A DNA stretch of 64,000 nucleotides from Streptomyces corallincola. GTDB taxonomy: Bacteria; Actinomycetota; Actinomycetes; Streptomycetales; Streptomycetaceae. The notes under the pieces are model-generated. The model had not been told where the DNA came from. It did not search any database and was given only the letters and a program-made list of their open reading frames with translations. Positions within the stretch are counted from its first letter, which is position 1. Every line of letters starts with the position of its first letter. The stretch covers positions 1 to 64,000 of the forward strand of contig NZ_JAHRXF010000006.1 in assembly GCF_019104725.1 (NCBI RefSeq), written 5' to 3'. The position numbers and the translations under genes were made by a program. This document shows, one piece after another, positions 17,040 to 24,968 of this stretch.

Positions 17040-18296
17040 ATGGCCACCACCCTCGCCGGAGCCGAACCCCGCCTGTGGGCACCCGCTCGACAGCGGCCCT
17101 TCCAACTCCTCTGGCTGGGACAGTCGTTGTCCCTGCTCGGCGACGGGTTCAGCGTCGTCGCCTTCTCCTGGCTGACCCTCGGCCTGACCGGCTCCACCCT
17201 CACCCTCGGCTACGTCCTCGCCTTCCAGGCCGTACCCCGCGCCCTGCTCACCCTGGTCGGCGGCACCCTCGGCGACGCGTGGTCCACCCGCACCCTGATG
17301 ATCGTCTCCAGCTGGATCCGTGCCGTGCTGATGGCTGCGGTCGGACTCGCTGGGCTCGGCGGGCACTTGACGGTGTGGATGCTGTGCGCGGCGGCGGCGC
17401 TGTTCGGCGCGGTGGACGCGTTCTTCCAGCCCGCCCGCGTCTCCATCCTGCCCTCGGTCGTGGACAAGGGGATGCTCACCCAGGCCAACGCCCTGCTCGG
17501 CGCGGGCTCCCGCACGGCCGCCGTCCTCGGCCCGGCCGTCGGCGGCGCTGTCATCGCCGTCACCGAGGCACCGGTCGCGTTCGTGGTGGACGCGGTGTGC
17601 TTCGCGCTGTGCGGATGGTGCGTCGCGGGCATCCGAACGGCCAACCGGACCAAGCGGGTTGACGAGTCCCCGGCGCCCGCGGCCGAGGCGCCGCCGTCCC
17701 TGGGCGCCCGCATCCGCGAGGGTGTCGTCTACACCCTGCGCGACTCCCGGCTCCGCACGATCGTCGCCCTCGACACGGCCGTGAACTTCTGCTACGCCGG
17801 ACCGTTCACGGTCGGTTTCGCCACCCTCGCGGACCAGGTGCTGCGCGGCGGCTCGGCCACCCTCGGCATCCTCAACGGCTCGCTGGCGGGCGGCGCGATG
17901 CTCGGCACCCTCGCGGGCGGCGCGCTCGGCGGCCGTCCCCGCGTCGGCATGCTGGTCGCCGCGCTCGCGGGCTGGCTGGGGGCCGGGATGGCCATGCTCG
18001 GCCTGGTGCACAGCACCCCGGCGGTCGTCGGCACCGTCCTGGCGATGGGCTTCGCCATCGGCTTCCAGGGCGTCTTCGGCCTCAGCTGGATTCAGCGCAA
18101 CATCCCGCAGAACGTCCTCAGCCGCGTCATCTCCGTGGACATGGTCCTCGGCTACGCCGCCGCCCCCCTCTCCCTCATCGTCTGTGGCGCTCTGGCCCGC
18201 GTCAGCACGGCCGCCATGTTCGGCCTGGTCGCGGCGGTCCTGGCGGTGACGGCCCTCATGGTCCTGACCTCACGGGAGGTCCGGGCGATGCGCTGA
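17040..18296 (+). CDS. MFS exporter
   Basis: A 418-residue major facilitator protein, about 12 hydrophobic helices, resembling the enterobactin-exporter-like MFS_3 group. The N-terminal half has LGDGFSVVAFSW and the helix 2-3 loop contains DAWSTR, a DxxxxR variant of the MFS signature. It follows the NRPS-P450 genes on the same strand, so export of the peptide product and self-protection are the likely roles. The ATG at 17040 has GAAAGG upstream. Confidence 0.85.
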   Translation: MATTLAGAEPRLWAPARQRPFQLLWLGQSLSLLGDGFSVVAFSWLTLGLTGSTLTLGYVLAFQAVPRALLTLVGGTLGDAWSTRTLMIVSSWIRAVLMAAVGLAGLGGHLTVWMLCAAAALFGAVDAFFQPARVSILPSVVDKGMLTQANALLGAGSRTAAVLGPAVGGAVIAVTEAPVAFVVDAVCFALCGWCVAGIRTANRTKRVDESPAPAAEAPPSLGARIREGVVYTLRDSRLRTIVALDTAVNFCYAGPFTVGFATLADQVLRGGSATLGILNGSLAGGAMLGTLAGGALGGRPRVGMLVAALAGWLGAGMAMLGLVHSTPAVVGTVLAMGFAIGFQGVFGLSWIQRNIPQNVLSRVISVDMVLGYAAAPLSLIVCGALARVSTAAMFGLVAAVLAVTALMVLTSREVRAMR

Positions 18297-18312
18297 CCCC
18301 GGCGCACCGGGG
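18297..18312 (+). terminator. Probable terminator of the NRPS operon
   Basis: CCCCGG-CGCA-CCGGGG begins immediately after the exporter stop codon: a six-bp GC stem with a tetraloop and no T-run. The next gene is on the opposite strand, so it is well placed to end rightward transcription. Confidence 0.55.
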
Positions 18313-18435
18313 CGGTCGCGCGCGGTGTGCGGTGGTGGTCGGGTATACGGCCCCACGGAAGTCCGCGCGGCTTCCGCCGGGCGCCGACGACCCCTCCGCA
18401 GTCCTGCTGCCGACCCAACTCCCTTTGCATGCAGC

Positions 18436-19371
18436 TCACGTCGGCGCGTGTGTGCCCGTCATCAGTGCCGCAAGGTCCTCCGGGGCCAGGAACGAAGGGG
18501 GCGGAGGCGGGCCCCAGTTGAAGAGGCCCTGGGCGCCCTCGAAGGTCTCCGGGGTCCAGAGCTGGTCGTCCACGACGCAGTCCATGTCGGAGTAGTACTC
18601 GGAGAAGTTGCCCGCCGGGTCCTTGAGATACCAGAAGAAGTTGGAGCCGGCGTGGTGGCGGCCGAGGCCCCAGATGTGCCGCTCGGGGTGGCCCTCCAGC
18701 ATGCGAGTGGCTCCGCGCCCGACCTCGTCCACGTCGTCCACCTGCCAGGACGTGTGGTGCAGGAAGGCGACCGGGGCACGCAGCACCAGCACGTTGTGGT
18801 GGTCGGTGGAGCAGCGCAGGAAGGCGCCCTCGCCCGCGATGCGGTCCGACAGCCGGAAACCGAGCCCGTCCAGGAAGAACCGCTCGGTCGCGGCCACGTC
18901 CGTCGTGCCGACGACCACGTGCCCCAGTTTGCGCGGCTGTACCGCGCCGGTGCGCAGCACGCCGGGCGCCCGGCCGACCCGCTCCAAGCGGCCCGGCCCG
19001 TTGTACGGCGTCGCGGGCAGCGTCCGCTGGGTCTGCCGGTGCTCGGTGCGGACGACCACCCGGACGCCGGTGACCGGCTCGACCGCGCCGAGTCCCTCCG
19101 CCGTCCACTCGGCCGCCGTACCGAGCCGTCCCAGTGAGGCCGCGATCCGGCCGAGGTCGTCGGCGTCGTCCGCGCCGACGTCGATCTCCACCAGCCGACG
19201 CGTCGGGCTCGGTACCAGGCGCAACTGTTCGCCTCCGTCGGTGGTGGCGAACGCCCGCTGGTCCGCGCGGGTGTCCAGCAGCGGGCGCAGGCCGAACTCC
19301 CGGTAGTAGTCGCCGGTGCTCGCTACGTCGGGGACTCCGACGACCACGCGGGACAGTCGGTGCAGACTCAT
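18436..19371 (-). CDS. VOC-family extradiol ring-cleavage dioxygenase
   Basis: A 311-residue protein with two vicinal-oxygen-chelate modules, the architecture of iron(II) extradiol dioxygenases such as catechol 2,3-dioxygenase. Likely metal ligands lie in the C-terminal module: His in KLGHVVV, His in LHHTSW and Glu in FSEYYSDMD. The family inserts both atoms of O2 next to a catechol to open the ring. The gene is 61 bases downstream of an FAH-family gene on the same strand, so the pair fits a meta-cleavage pathway. GAGGAG precedes the ATG. The exact catechol is unknown; involvement in making an NRPS building block is possible but less likely than catabolism. Confidence 0.85.
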   Translation of the reverse strand: MSLHRLSRVVVGVPDVASTGDYYREFGLRPLLDTRADQRAFATTDGGEQLRLVPSPTRRLVEIDVGADDADDLGRIAASLGRLGTAAEWTAEGLGAVEPVTGVRVVVRTEHRQTQRTLPATPYNGPGRLERVGRAPGVLRTGAVQPRKLGHVVVGTTDVAATERFFLDGLGFRLSDRIAGEGAFLRCSTDHHNVLVLRAPVAFLHHTSWQVDDVDEVGRGATRMLEGHPERHIWGLGRHHAGSNFFWYLKDPAGNFSEYYSDMDCVVDDQLWTPETFEGAQGLFNWGPPPPPSFLAPEDLAALMTGTHAPT

Positions 19372-19432
19372 GGCGTCTCCTCGTTCGGTTGCCGGTGCGT
19401 TGCGATGCCCTGTCGTCGTGCGCGTACGGGGT

Positions 19433-20287
19433 TCAGCCGGTCACGAAGCTCTGCCGCAGTTCCCCGATTCCCTCGATCCGGCTGGTGAGAACGTCGCCCG
19501 GTGCCAGGAACCGCTGCGGCGACCGGCCGAGGCCGACCCCGGCGGGCGTACCCGTGAAGATCAGGTCACCGGGGTGCAGCGGCAGCACCGCCGACAGCCC
19601 CTCGATCAGCTCGGCCACCGGGAACAGCAGGTCGGCCGTGGTGCCGTCCTGCACCTGCTCCCCGTTGACCGCACAGCCGAGCCGCAGCACGGCCGGGTCG
19701 GCGAACTCGTCCGGCGTGACCAGCCACGGCCCGGTCGGCGCGAAGCCGGGGTACGACTTGCCGAGGCTGAACTGCGGTGCGGGACCGGACAGTTGCAGTT
19801 CGCGCTCGCTCAGGTCCTGGCCGACGGTGAGACCCGCGACGTACTCCCAGGCGCGCGCCGCCGGGACGTTCCGGGCGGTACGGCCCACCACCACGACGAG
19901 TTCCACCTCCCAGTCGGTGCGCCCGCCGTCCGGCAGCCGGACCGTGGTCACCGGACCGGACAGCGAGGAACGGAACTTGGTGAAGACCGGCGGGAAGCGG
20001 TCGGGGCGGTCGAAACGCGACTCCGCCGCGTGCTCCGCGTAGTTGATGCCGATGGCGAAGACCTGCTCCGGGGCCGGGGCGGGCGCGCCGAGGTCCGCCG
20101 CGTCGAACTCCGCCGCCCCGGCCGTGTCCGCCCCCGCCGCCCAGGCCAGGAAGTCGTCCCAGTGCGCGAACACCGCCTGCGGGTCGGCCGCGAACCGGCC
20201 GCCCGACTCCTTCTCCACGTCCACCGCCCGCACCGGAGCGTCACCGGTGAACAGCGTGAGCCTGCCCGCGAGATTTCCGATACGCAC
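19433..20287 (-). CDS. Fumarylacetoacetate hydrolase-family protein
   Basis: A 284-residue FAH-superfamily enzyme. These use a divalent metal to hydrolyse, isomerise or decarboxylate beta-diketo or oxo-diacid substrates, often the products of extradiol ring cleavage. Visible features: FAIGINYAEHAAE, FTKFRSSL, DWEVELVVVVG (likely metal-binding acidic residues) and GDLIFTGTPAGVG near the C-terminus. It starts at a GTG after GAGGAGG and is followed by the dioxygenase gene. A gene for the usual hydratase or aldolase step is not visible nearby. Confidence 0.87.
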   Translation of the reverse strand: MRIGNLAGRLTLFTGDAPVRAVDVEKESGGRFAADPQAVFAHWDDFLAWAAGADTAGAAEFDAADLGAPAPAPEQVFAIGINYAEHAAESRFDRPDRFPPVFTKFRSSLSGPVTTVRLPDGGRTDWEVELVVVVGRTARNVPAARAWEYVAGLTVGQDLSERELQLSGPAPQFSLGKSYPGFAPTGPWLVTPDEFADPAVLRLGCAVNGEQVQDGTTADLLFPVAELIEGLSAVLPLHPGDLIFTGTPAGVGLGRSPQRFLAPGDVLTSRIEGIGELRQSFVTG

Positions 20288-20372
20288 CGCCGACCTCCTC
20301 CGCCGGGCCCTCCGGCCTGCCGTCCAGCCTGGACCCGCAATATCGGTAGGTCAAGATAATTTCGACATTTGA

Positions 20373-20411
20373 GCTGCACATCGAACACCCTTACGCTGTT
20401 CGATGTGCAGC
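20373..20411. promoter_or_regulatory. Perfect 15-bp inverted repeat, probable GntR operator
   Basis: GCTGCACATCGAACA and its exact complement TGTTCGATGTGCAGC are separated by nine bases. The site lies between the divergent FAH/dioxygenase genes and the GntR gene, and its right arm covers the proposed GTG start at 20405. Binding by the GntR protein would repress its own gene and probably the leftward catabolic genes. Confidence 0.75.
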
Positions 20412-21088
20412 GAGCGACGACGACACGGACCGAGCAGACCTACACCGCGCTGCGGGCGGACATCCTCGCCGGGCGCCGCCGACCCGGAGACCGCCTGCCT
20501 TTCGCGGAACTCTGCGCCGCCTACGGCGCCAGCATGGGCGTGCTCCGCGAGGCCCTGTCCCGGCTCACCGCCGAAGGGCTGGTGGAGAGCCTGCCCCAGC
20601 TCGGTTTCCGGGTCCGCTCCGTCTCCCTGGAGGACCTGCGCGAACTCACCGACGCGCGCTCGGAGATCGAGACCCTGGTGCTGCGCCGCGCCATCACGGA
20701 CGGCGGCCTCGACTGGGAGTCCCAGGTGCTCGCCACCCACCACCGCCTGGAGCGCACCCCGCAGGCCGACGCGGACGACCCCGAACGGCTCAGCGAGGAG
20801 TGGGTCACCGCCCACGCCGCCTTCCACACCGCCCTGCTCGCCGGATGCGCCAACCAGCGCCTGCGTACCGTCGCCCACTCCCTGCGCGACGCCGCCGAGC
20901 TGTACCGCCGCTGGTCCGTCCCGCTCGGCACCGGCAGCCGCGACATCGCCGCCGAACACCGCGAGATCCTCCGCGCCGTCCTGGACCGCGACGCCGACGC
21001 CGCCGTCACCGCCCTGGACGCGCACATCCGCCGCACGACACGGGCACTGGACGACGGGACGGAACCGGCGGAGGACCGAGAACCGTGA
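20405..21088 (+). CDS. GntR-family (FadR-type) transcriptional regulator
   Basis: A 227-residue regulator with an N-terminal winged helix (TYTALRADILAGRRRPGDRL, then GVLREALSRLTAEGLV) and an all-helical FCD-like effector domain that contains likely metal-binding His residues (AHAAFH and AEHREIL). It is divergent from the dioxygenase/FAH pair and most likely controls it in response to a pathway intermediate. The GTG at 20405 fits the family length, but it lies within the inverted repeat and has no ribosome site, suggesting a leaderless or very short leader; a TTG at 20369 is the alternative. Confidence 0.87.
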   Translation: MQRATTTRTEQTYTALRADILAGRRRPGDRLPFAELCAAYGASMGVLREALSRLTAEGLVESLPQLGFRVRSVSLEDLRELTDARSEIETLVLRRAITDGGLDWESQVLATHHRLERTPQADADDPERLSEEWVTAHAAFHTALLAGCANQRLRTVAHSLRDAAELYRRWSVPLGTGSRDIAAEHREILRAVLDRDADAAVTALDAHIRRTTRALDDGTEPAEDREP

Positions 21089-21207
21089 CCCGCGCGCCCC
21101 GTCGCCCGGTCAAGTGCGGTGCGGCAAAAGGTCGTTGACGCGCTTCGGGCCGAACGGCCCACCGCGAAGAACGTGTTCACGGACAGCGCCCGAACCGGCA
21201 CCCCGCC

Positions 21208-24123
21208 TCACACCCCGCGCAACTCCGCCGACCTGGCGCACAGATCCGCCCGGTTCACCGCTCCCGTCTTCGTCATCAGACTGGCGATGTGCTTCTCCGC
21301 CGTACGGGGTGAGATGAACAGCCGGTCGGCGAGGTCCTTGTTGGTGAGGCGCTCAGCGAGGAGCCGGAAGACCTCGAACTCCCGCACCGTCACGCCCTGC
21401 GCCCGCAGCGCCTCCGGGATGCCGCTCGTACCGGAGCGGTGCTGGTGGACCGAGGCGCCCAGGCGGCGCAGCGCGGCCCGGCAGGCGCCGGTCACGGCGG
21501 CCACGTCCCGTTCGTGGAAGTGGTGTTCGGCCCGGCGCAGCCAGCCGACCGGGTCGCCCCAGCCGTCCGCGTGCGCCGCGTCCGCGATCAGCCGCAGCCC
21601 GAGATGCTGGGCCACCGGATACGGCTCCGCCAGCGCGAGCGCCTCCGCGACGGCCGCGTCAGCCCGCTCACCCGCGCCCTCCCGGCCGAGCAGCACCGCG
21701 TCCGCGAGGAGCACGAACTGCCGGTTCCAGCGCAGCCGCGCCGGAGCGGTCGCCGCGACCTCCTCGTGCCCGGCACGGTCCGCCTCCCCGGCGAGCACGT
21801 CCAGCAGCAGCGCCAGCCCATGCGTACCGCCCAGGTGGAACGTGGACGGGTTGTCCGCCTCCAGGGCGCGCAGCACGCCGAGTTCGGCCCGGCCGCGCTC
21901 CACGTCCTCCTCCAGCAGCGCGCAGAACGCGCGGGCCAGCCCGAAGCAGAGGGGTTCCTCCTGCGACCCCGGCCCGTCCCACTCCGCGAACGCGGCGAGC
22001 GCCGCGTCCATGCCCGTACGGTCGCCCCGGTGCGCCGCCAGGGTGGCCTGCGCCATCAGGACGTAGCGGACGGCGGGCGCGAGACGGAGCCTGCGGACGA
22101 CGGCCAGGGTGTCCGCGGCGGCCGAGGCGGCGCCGTCGTACTGCCCGCGCAGCACGCCGTCGAGTACGAGGATTCCGTCCACGGTGTGCACGATGGAGAC
22201 CGAGCCGAGGCGTAGCGCCTCCTCGCGGGCGGTGAGCAGGCCCGAGGCGTCACCGGTCGCCAGCCAGGTGCCGCCGCCCATCCGGGTCGCCGCGTACATC
22301 CGCTGGAGCGGCAGCCGGTGCCGTTCGGCGGTGGCCAGGGCCTGTTCGAGCATCGCCCGCGACTCCTCGGGGTCGCGTTCGCGGGCCACGGTGGCGAGCA
22401 GTTCGCGGGCCTGGCAGACGACGACCGGCAGGCCGTGCCGCTCCGCGGTGTCCACGGCGGCACGGGCCAGCTTCTCCGCGTGCTGGGTGCGGTCCTGGCC
22501 CGGCGTGTCCAGTGCCAGGTAGGCGGCGGTGACGTCCACGGCCGCCGCCACCCCCTCGTCCGGCGCGGTCGCCAGCACCTGCCGGGCGCGGGCGATCTGC
22601 CGGTTGCCGTCGGCCCAACGGCCCGCCGTGTGCGCGACCTTGGCCAGCCGGGTGTGCAGGGTCGCCAGCCGGGCGGCGCTCAGCCCCGAGCCGCCGAGCG
22701 CGTGCAGATCCTCCGCGAGATCGAAGGCGCGGGCGAAGTCCCCGGACTCCGCGAGCGCCGGAAGCAGATGCTCCAGCACCCCGGCCCGCGCCTGCGCGTC
22801 GCTGCCCGAGGCGAGCAGCGACTCGGCCCGGCCGAGCAGCGTCACCGCCGACCCGAGTGCGCCCGCCGCCAGCGCCCGCGCGCCCGCCTCCGCGAACAGC
22901 TTCCCGGCCGCCGCCGTGTCCCCGGCCGCGCTGCGCAGCCCGGCCGCGAGCGCGCACCAGTCGCCCTCCAGCTCCGGGTGCAGCGCCTCCACGGCCTCCG
23001 CGCCGCGCCGGGCCAACTCGGCCCGGCGGCCCGGCGTCATCTGCGTGAACAGGGCCTCCACGGTCAGGGAGTGGCGGAACGCGTACCAGTCGGGCGCGGG
23101 CTCGTCCGGCAGCACCAGCCGGGCGGCGACCCCCGCGTGCAGATGGCTGAGCAGCGCGCGGTCCTCGACGCCGGTCATGCGTTGCAGGACGGTCAGCGGG
23201 AATCGTCTGCCGAGCACGGCGGCGGCCGACAGCAGGGTCAGCCCCTCGCCGCCGAGGCGGTCGATACGGCGGAGGATGCCGCGCGCCAGTGTCGAGGAAA
23301 CGTCACTGCGGAGGTCACCCACCGCCCGCCAGCCGTCCAGGCCCTGTACCAGCGTGCCCGAGCCGATCATCGACTGGAGCAGTTCCTCGACCAGATACGG
23401 GCTGCCCGCGCTGTCCTCCCACAGCCGCCGCAGCACCGGCTCGGGCACGTCCTCGGGGGTCCGGGTGCCGAGCTGGGCCGCGATCATGTCGTGCACCTGG
23501 GGCCGGGTGAGCGGCGGGAGTTCGACCAGGGCGGCGGCCCCGCGCCGACGCGCGGACTGGGCCAGGTCCAGCGCGTCGCTGAAGTCGGTGCGCACCGTCG
23601 CCAGCAGCAGTACGGGCGTGTACTCCAGGTTGTCCACGAGGTATTCGAGGACGCCCAGCGTCTCGGGGTCGGCGTCGTGCAGGTCCTCCAGCAGCAGGAG
23701 CTGGCCCTGTCCGCGCGAGGCGGCGATCAGCAGCCGCAGCACCGCCTCGCCCAGGATCACCATCGAGCTGCTGTCGCGCTCGCCGGTGTCCCAGTCGGGT
23801 ATCAGCCGCCCGAGGACGGGACGGTACGGCCCGAGCGCCAGGTCGTCCATCGGCTCGCCGCCCCGGAACAGCGACATCAGCGCCTCGGTCAGTGGCCGGA
23901 ACGGCACCGCCGGACCGGTCGTACTGCTGCGGCCCCGCAGCACCCGCATCCCGGCACCGAGCGCACCGCCCACCGCCTCGGCCGCGAGCCGGGACTTGCC
24001 GACACCGGCCTCACCGACCAGGAACACGACACCGCCGCGCCCCTGCCGGGCGTCGGACACCGCTCTTTCGAGCAGGCCCAGTTGGGGGTCCCGCCCGACC
24101 AGGGAGGGTGCATGGGAGCGCAT
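21208..24123 (-). CDS. LAL-type LuxR-family ATPase regulator
   Basis: A 971-residue large ATP-binding regulator of the LuxR family. The N-terminus has VGRDPQL and the Walker A motif GEAGVGKSRL (about residues 37-46), then an AAA/NB-ARC-like domain, a long helical repeat region and a C-terminal LuxR helix-turn-helix (LTNKDLADRLFISPRTAEKHI). Such proteins often act as pathway-specific activators in Streptomyces. It lies downstream of, and in line with, the lanthipeptide-like genes, so it may control them, though a link to the NRPS is equally possible. The ATG at 24123 gives the normal N-terminus. It converges with the GntR gene across 119 bases. Confidence 0.9.
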   Translation of the reverse strand: MRSHAPSLVGRDPQLGLLERAVSDARQGRGGVVFLVGEAGVGKSRLAAEAVGGALGAGMRVLRGRSSTTGPAVPFRPLTEALMSLFRGGEPMDDLALGPYRPVLGRLIPDWDTGERDSSSMVILGEAVLRLLIAASRGQGQLLLLEDLHDADPETLGVLEYLVDNLEYTPVLLLATVRTDFSDALDLAQSARRRGAAALVELPPLTRPQVHDMIAAQLGTRTPEDVPEPVLRRLWEDSAGSPYLVEELLQSMIGSGTLVQGLDGWRAVGDLRSDVSSTLARGILRRIDRLGGEGLTLLSAAAVLGRRFPLTVLQRMTGVEDRALLSHLHAGVAARLVLPDEPAPDWYAFRHSLTVEALFTQMTPGRRAELARRGAEAVEALHPELEGDWCALAAGLRSAAGDTAAAGKLFAEAGARALAAGALGSAVTLLGRAESLLASGSDAQARAGVLEHLLPALAESGDFARAFDLAEDLHALGGSGLSAARLATLHTRLAKVAHTAGRWADGNRQIARARQVLATAPDEGVAAAVDVTAAYLALDTPGQDRTQHAEKLARAAVDTAERHGLPVVVCQARELLATVARERDPEESRAMLEQALATAERHRLPLQRMYAATRMGGGTWLATGDASGLLTAREEALRLGSVSIVHTVDGILVLDGVLRGQYDGAASAAADTLAVVRRLRLAPAVRYVLMAQATLAAHRGDRTGMDAALAAFAEWDGPGSQEEPLCFGLARAFCALLEEDVERGRAELGVLRALEADNPSTFHLGGTHGLALLLDVLAGEADRAGHEEVAATAPARLRWNRQFVLLADAVLLGREGAGERADAAVAEALALAEPYPVAQHLGLRLIADAAHADGWGDPVGWLRRAEHHFHERDVAAVTGACRAALRRLGASVHQHRSGTSGIPEALRAQGVTVREFEVFRLLAERLTNKDLADRLFISPRTAEKHIASLMTKTGAVNRADLCARSAELRGV

Positions 24124-24465
24124 GAAGGCTGATGATAATCAGAATGTGGGGACGTGGGGGAGGTTGCGTGAACACGGCTGGTTCCGGGCGCTGTGGCCGG
24201 AGTCTCCCCTGGTGGGCGGCGGGTTTCCCGGAAGCGGCGGTTCCACGCCCTGGTTCGGGGCGCGGCGCGGGCGGGGACCGGTGGCGCATGGCGCCCGAAA
24301 CGGGCGATGCGGTGCGGGAGACGGCGGTGCGGATGGCCGGGGTGCGGACGGCGGCGGTGGGGAAGGCGGCGGTGCGGGAGATGGTGGTCCGGCAAGGAAA
24401 ACGGCGGGACGGACCCGTGAGGCACGGAGTCGTCCCGCCGTGGTGGCCCACCGCCGGTGTTCCGG
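24124..24465. other. Intergenic region between the short peptide gene and the LAL regulator
   Basis: About 340 bases without a convincing gene. The right-hand part is made of short G-rich near-repeats (GCGGTG and GGCGGCGG motifs) that open several frames on both strands but give low-complexity proteins. The AT-richer part near 24130-24150 could hold the LAL promoter. Confidence 0.4.
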
Positions 24466-24702
24466 CTACCGGGGAGCCGAGACCGAGGTGTCCATCGAGC
24501 TGAGCGTGATCACGATGCCGCTGGTCAGCACCATTCCGGCCAGCACGCGAGCACGGGCGCAGGCACGGTTGCGGCCCTTCAGCGTGATGCCGCCCGCCGC
24601 GTCCTGCTCGGCGCCCGCGGCGACACCGGTCCGCTCGGCGGCGGTGGTGTCGAGAGCGGCGGCGTCGAGGGCGGAGGCGGCGGTGGTGAAGTGCTGGTCC
24701 AT
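24466..24702 (-). CDS. Candidate lanthipeptide-like precursor peptide
   Basis: A 78-residue peptide. The first 38 residues are Ala-rich and acidic with no Cys and end in DAAGG, like a class II leader with a double-Gly site. The remaining 40 residues start ITLKGRNRACARARV and end TLSSMDTSVSAPR; they hold one Cys (residue 48) and several Ser/Thr, with a hydrophobic stretch (VLAGMVLTSGIVITL) between. The ATG at 24702 has AAGGGG upstream. The gene follows the LanM-like gene on the same strand, separated by a tandem repeat. Context and leader shape make it a plausible LanM substrate. The hydrophobic core also fits a small membrane peptide, so the call is tentative. Confidence 0.55.
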   Translation of the reverse strand: MDQHFTTAASALDAAALDTTAAERTGVAAGAEQDAAGGITLKGRNRACARARVLAGMVLTSGIVITLSSMDTSVSAPR

Positions 24703-24861
24703 GACGGTGGTCCCCTTCCGAGGTCCCGTGCGGGCGAGCACGGGGGAGTGAGGTGGAGCAGGGTCGTGGTGCGGGTCTCGCTGGGTTGCTCGGGTTGCTC
24801 GGGTGACGCGTGTGGTCGGCCGTTCCCGGGCCGGGGCGCCGGGTGGCGGGGGAGGGGGTCC

Positions 24862-24968
24862 CGTACGGGGGAGCCCTCACGGGAACTCCCCTACGGGGAA
24901 GCCCTGTCGGGGATCTTCCCTACGGGGAAGCCCTCATCGGGATCTCCCTCACGGGAAGCGGCCCTCGG
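24862..24968. repeat. Tandem repeat of about 28 bp, nearly four copies
   Basis: Copies are anchored by TACGGGG at 24864, 24892 and 24921 and by a weaker TCACGGG at 24949, giving periods of 28, 29 and 28. Each copy holds AGCCCT and a small GGGATC/GATCCC-like dyad. The array lies between the LanM-like gene and the peptide gene and runs into the LanM stop region. Its small dyads could terminate, attenuate or process the transcript. Confidence 0.65.

Noticed and set aside
24862..24968. Possible CRISPR array
   Set aside because: The copies are adjacent and degenerate with no unique spacers, and no cas gene is present.
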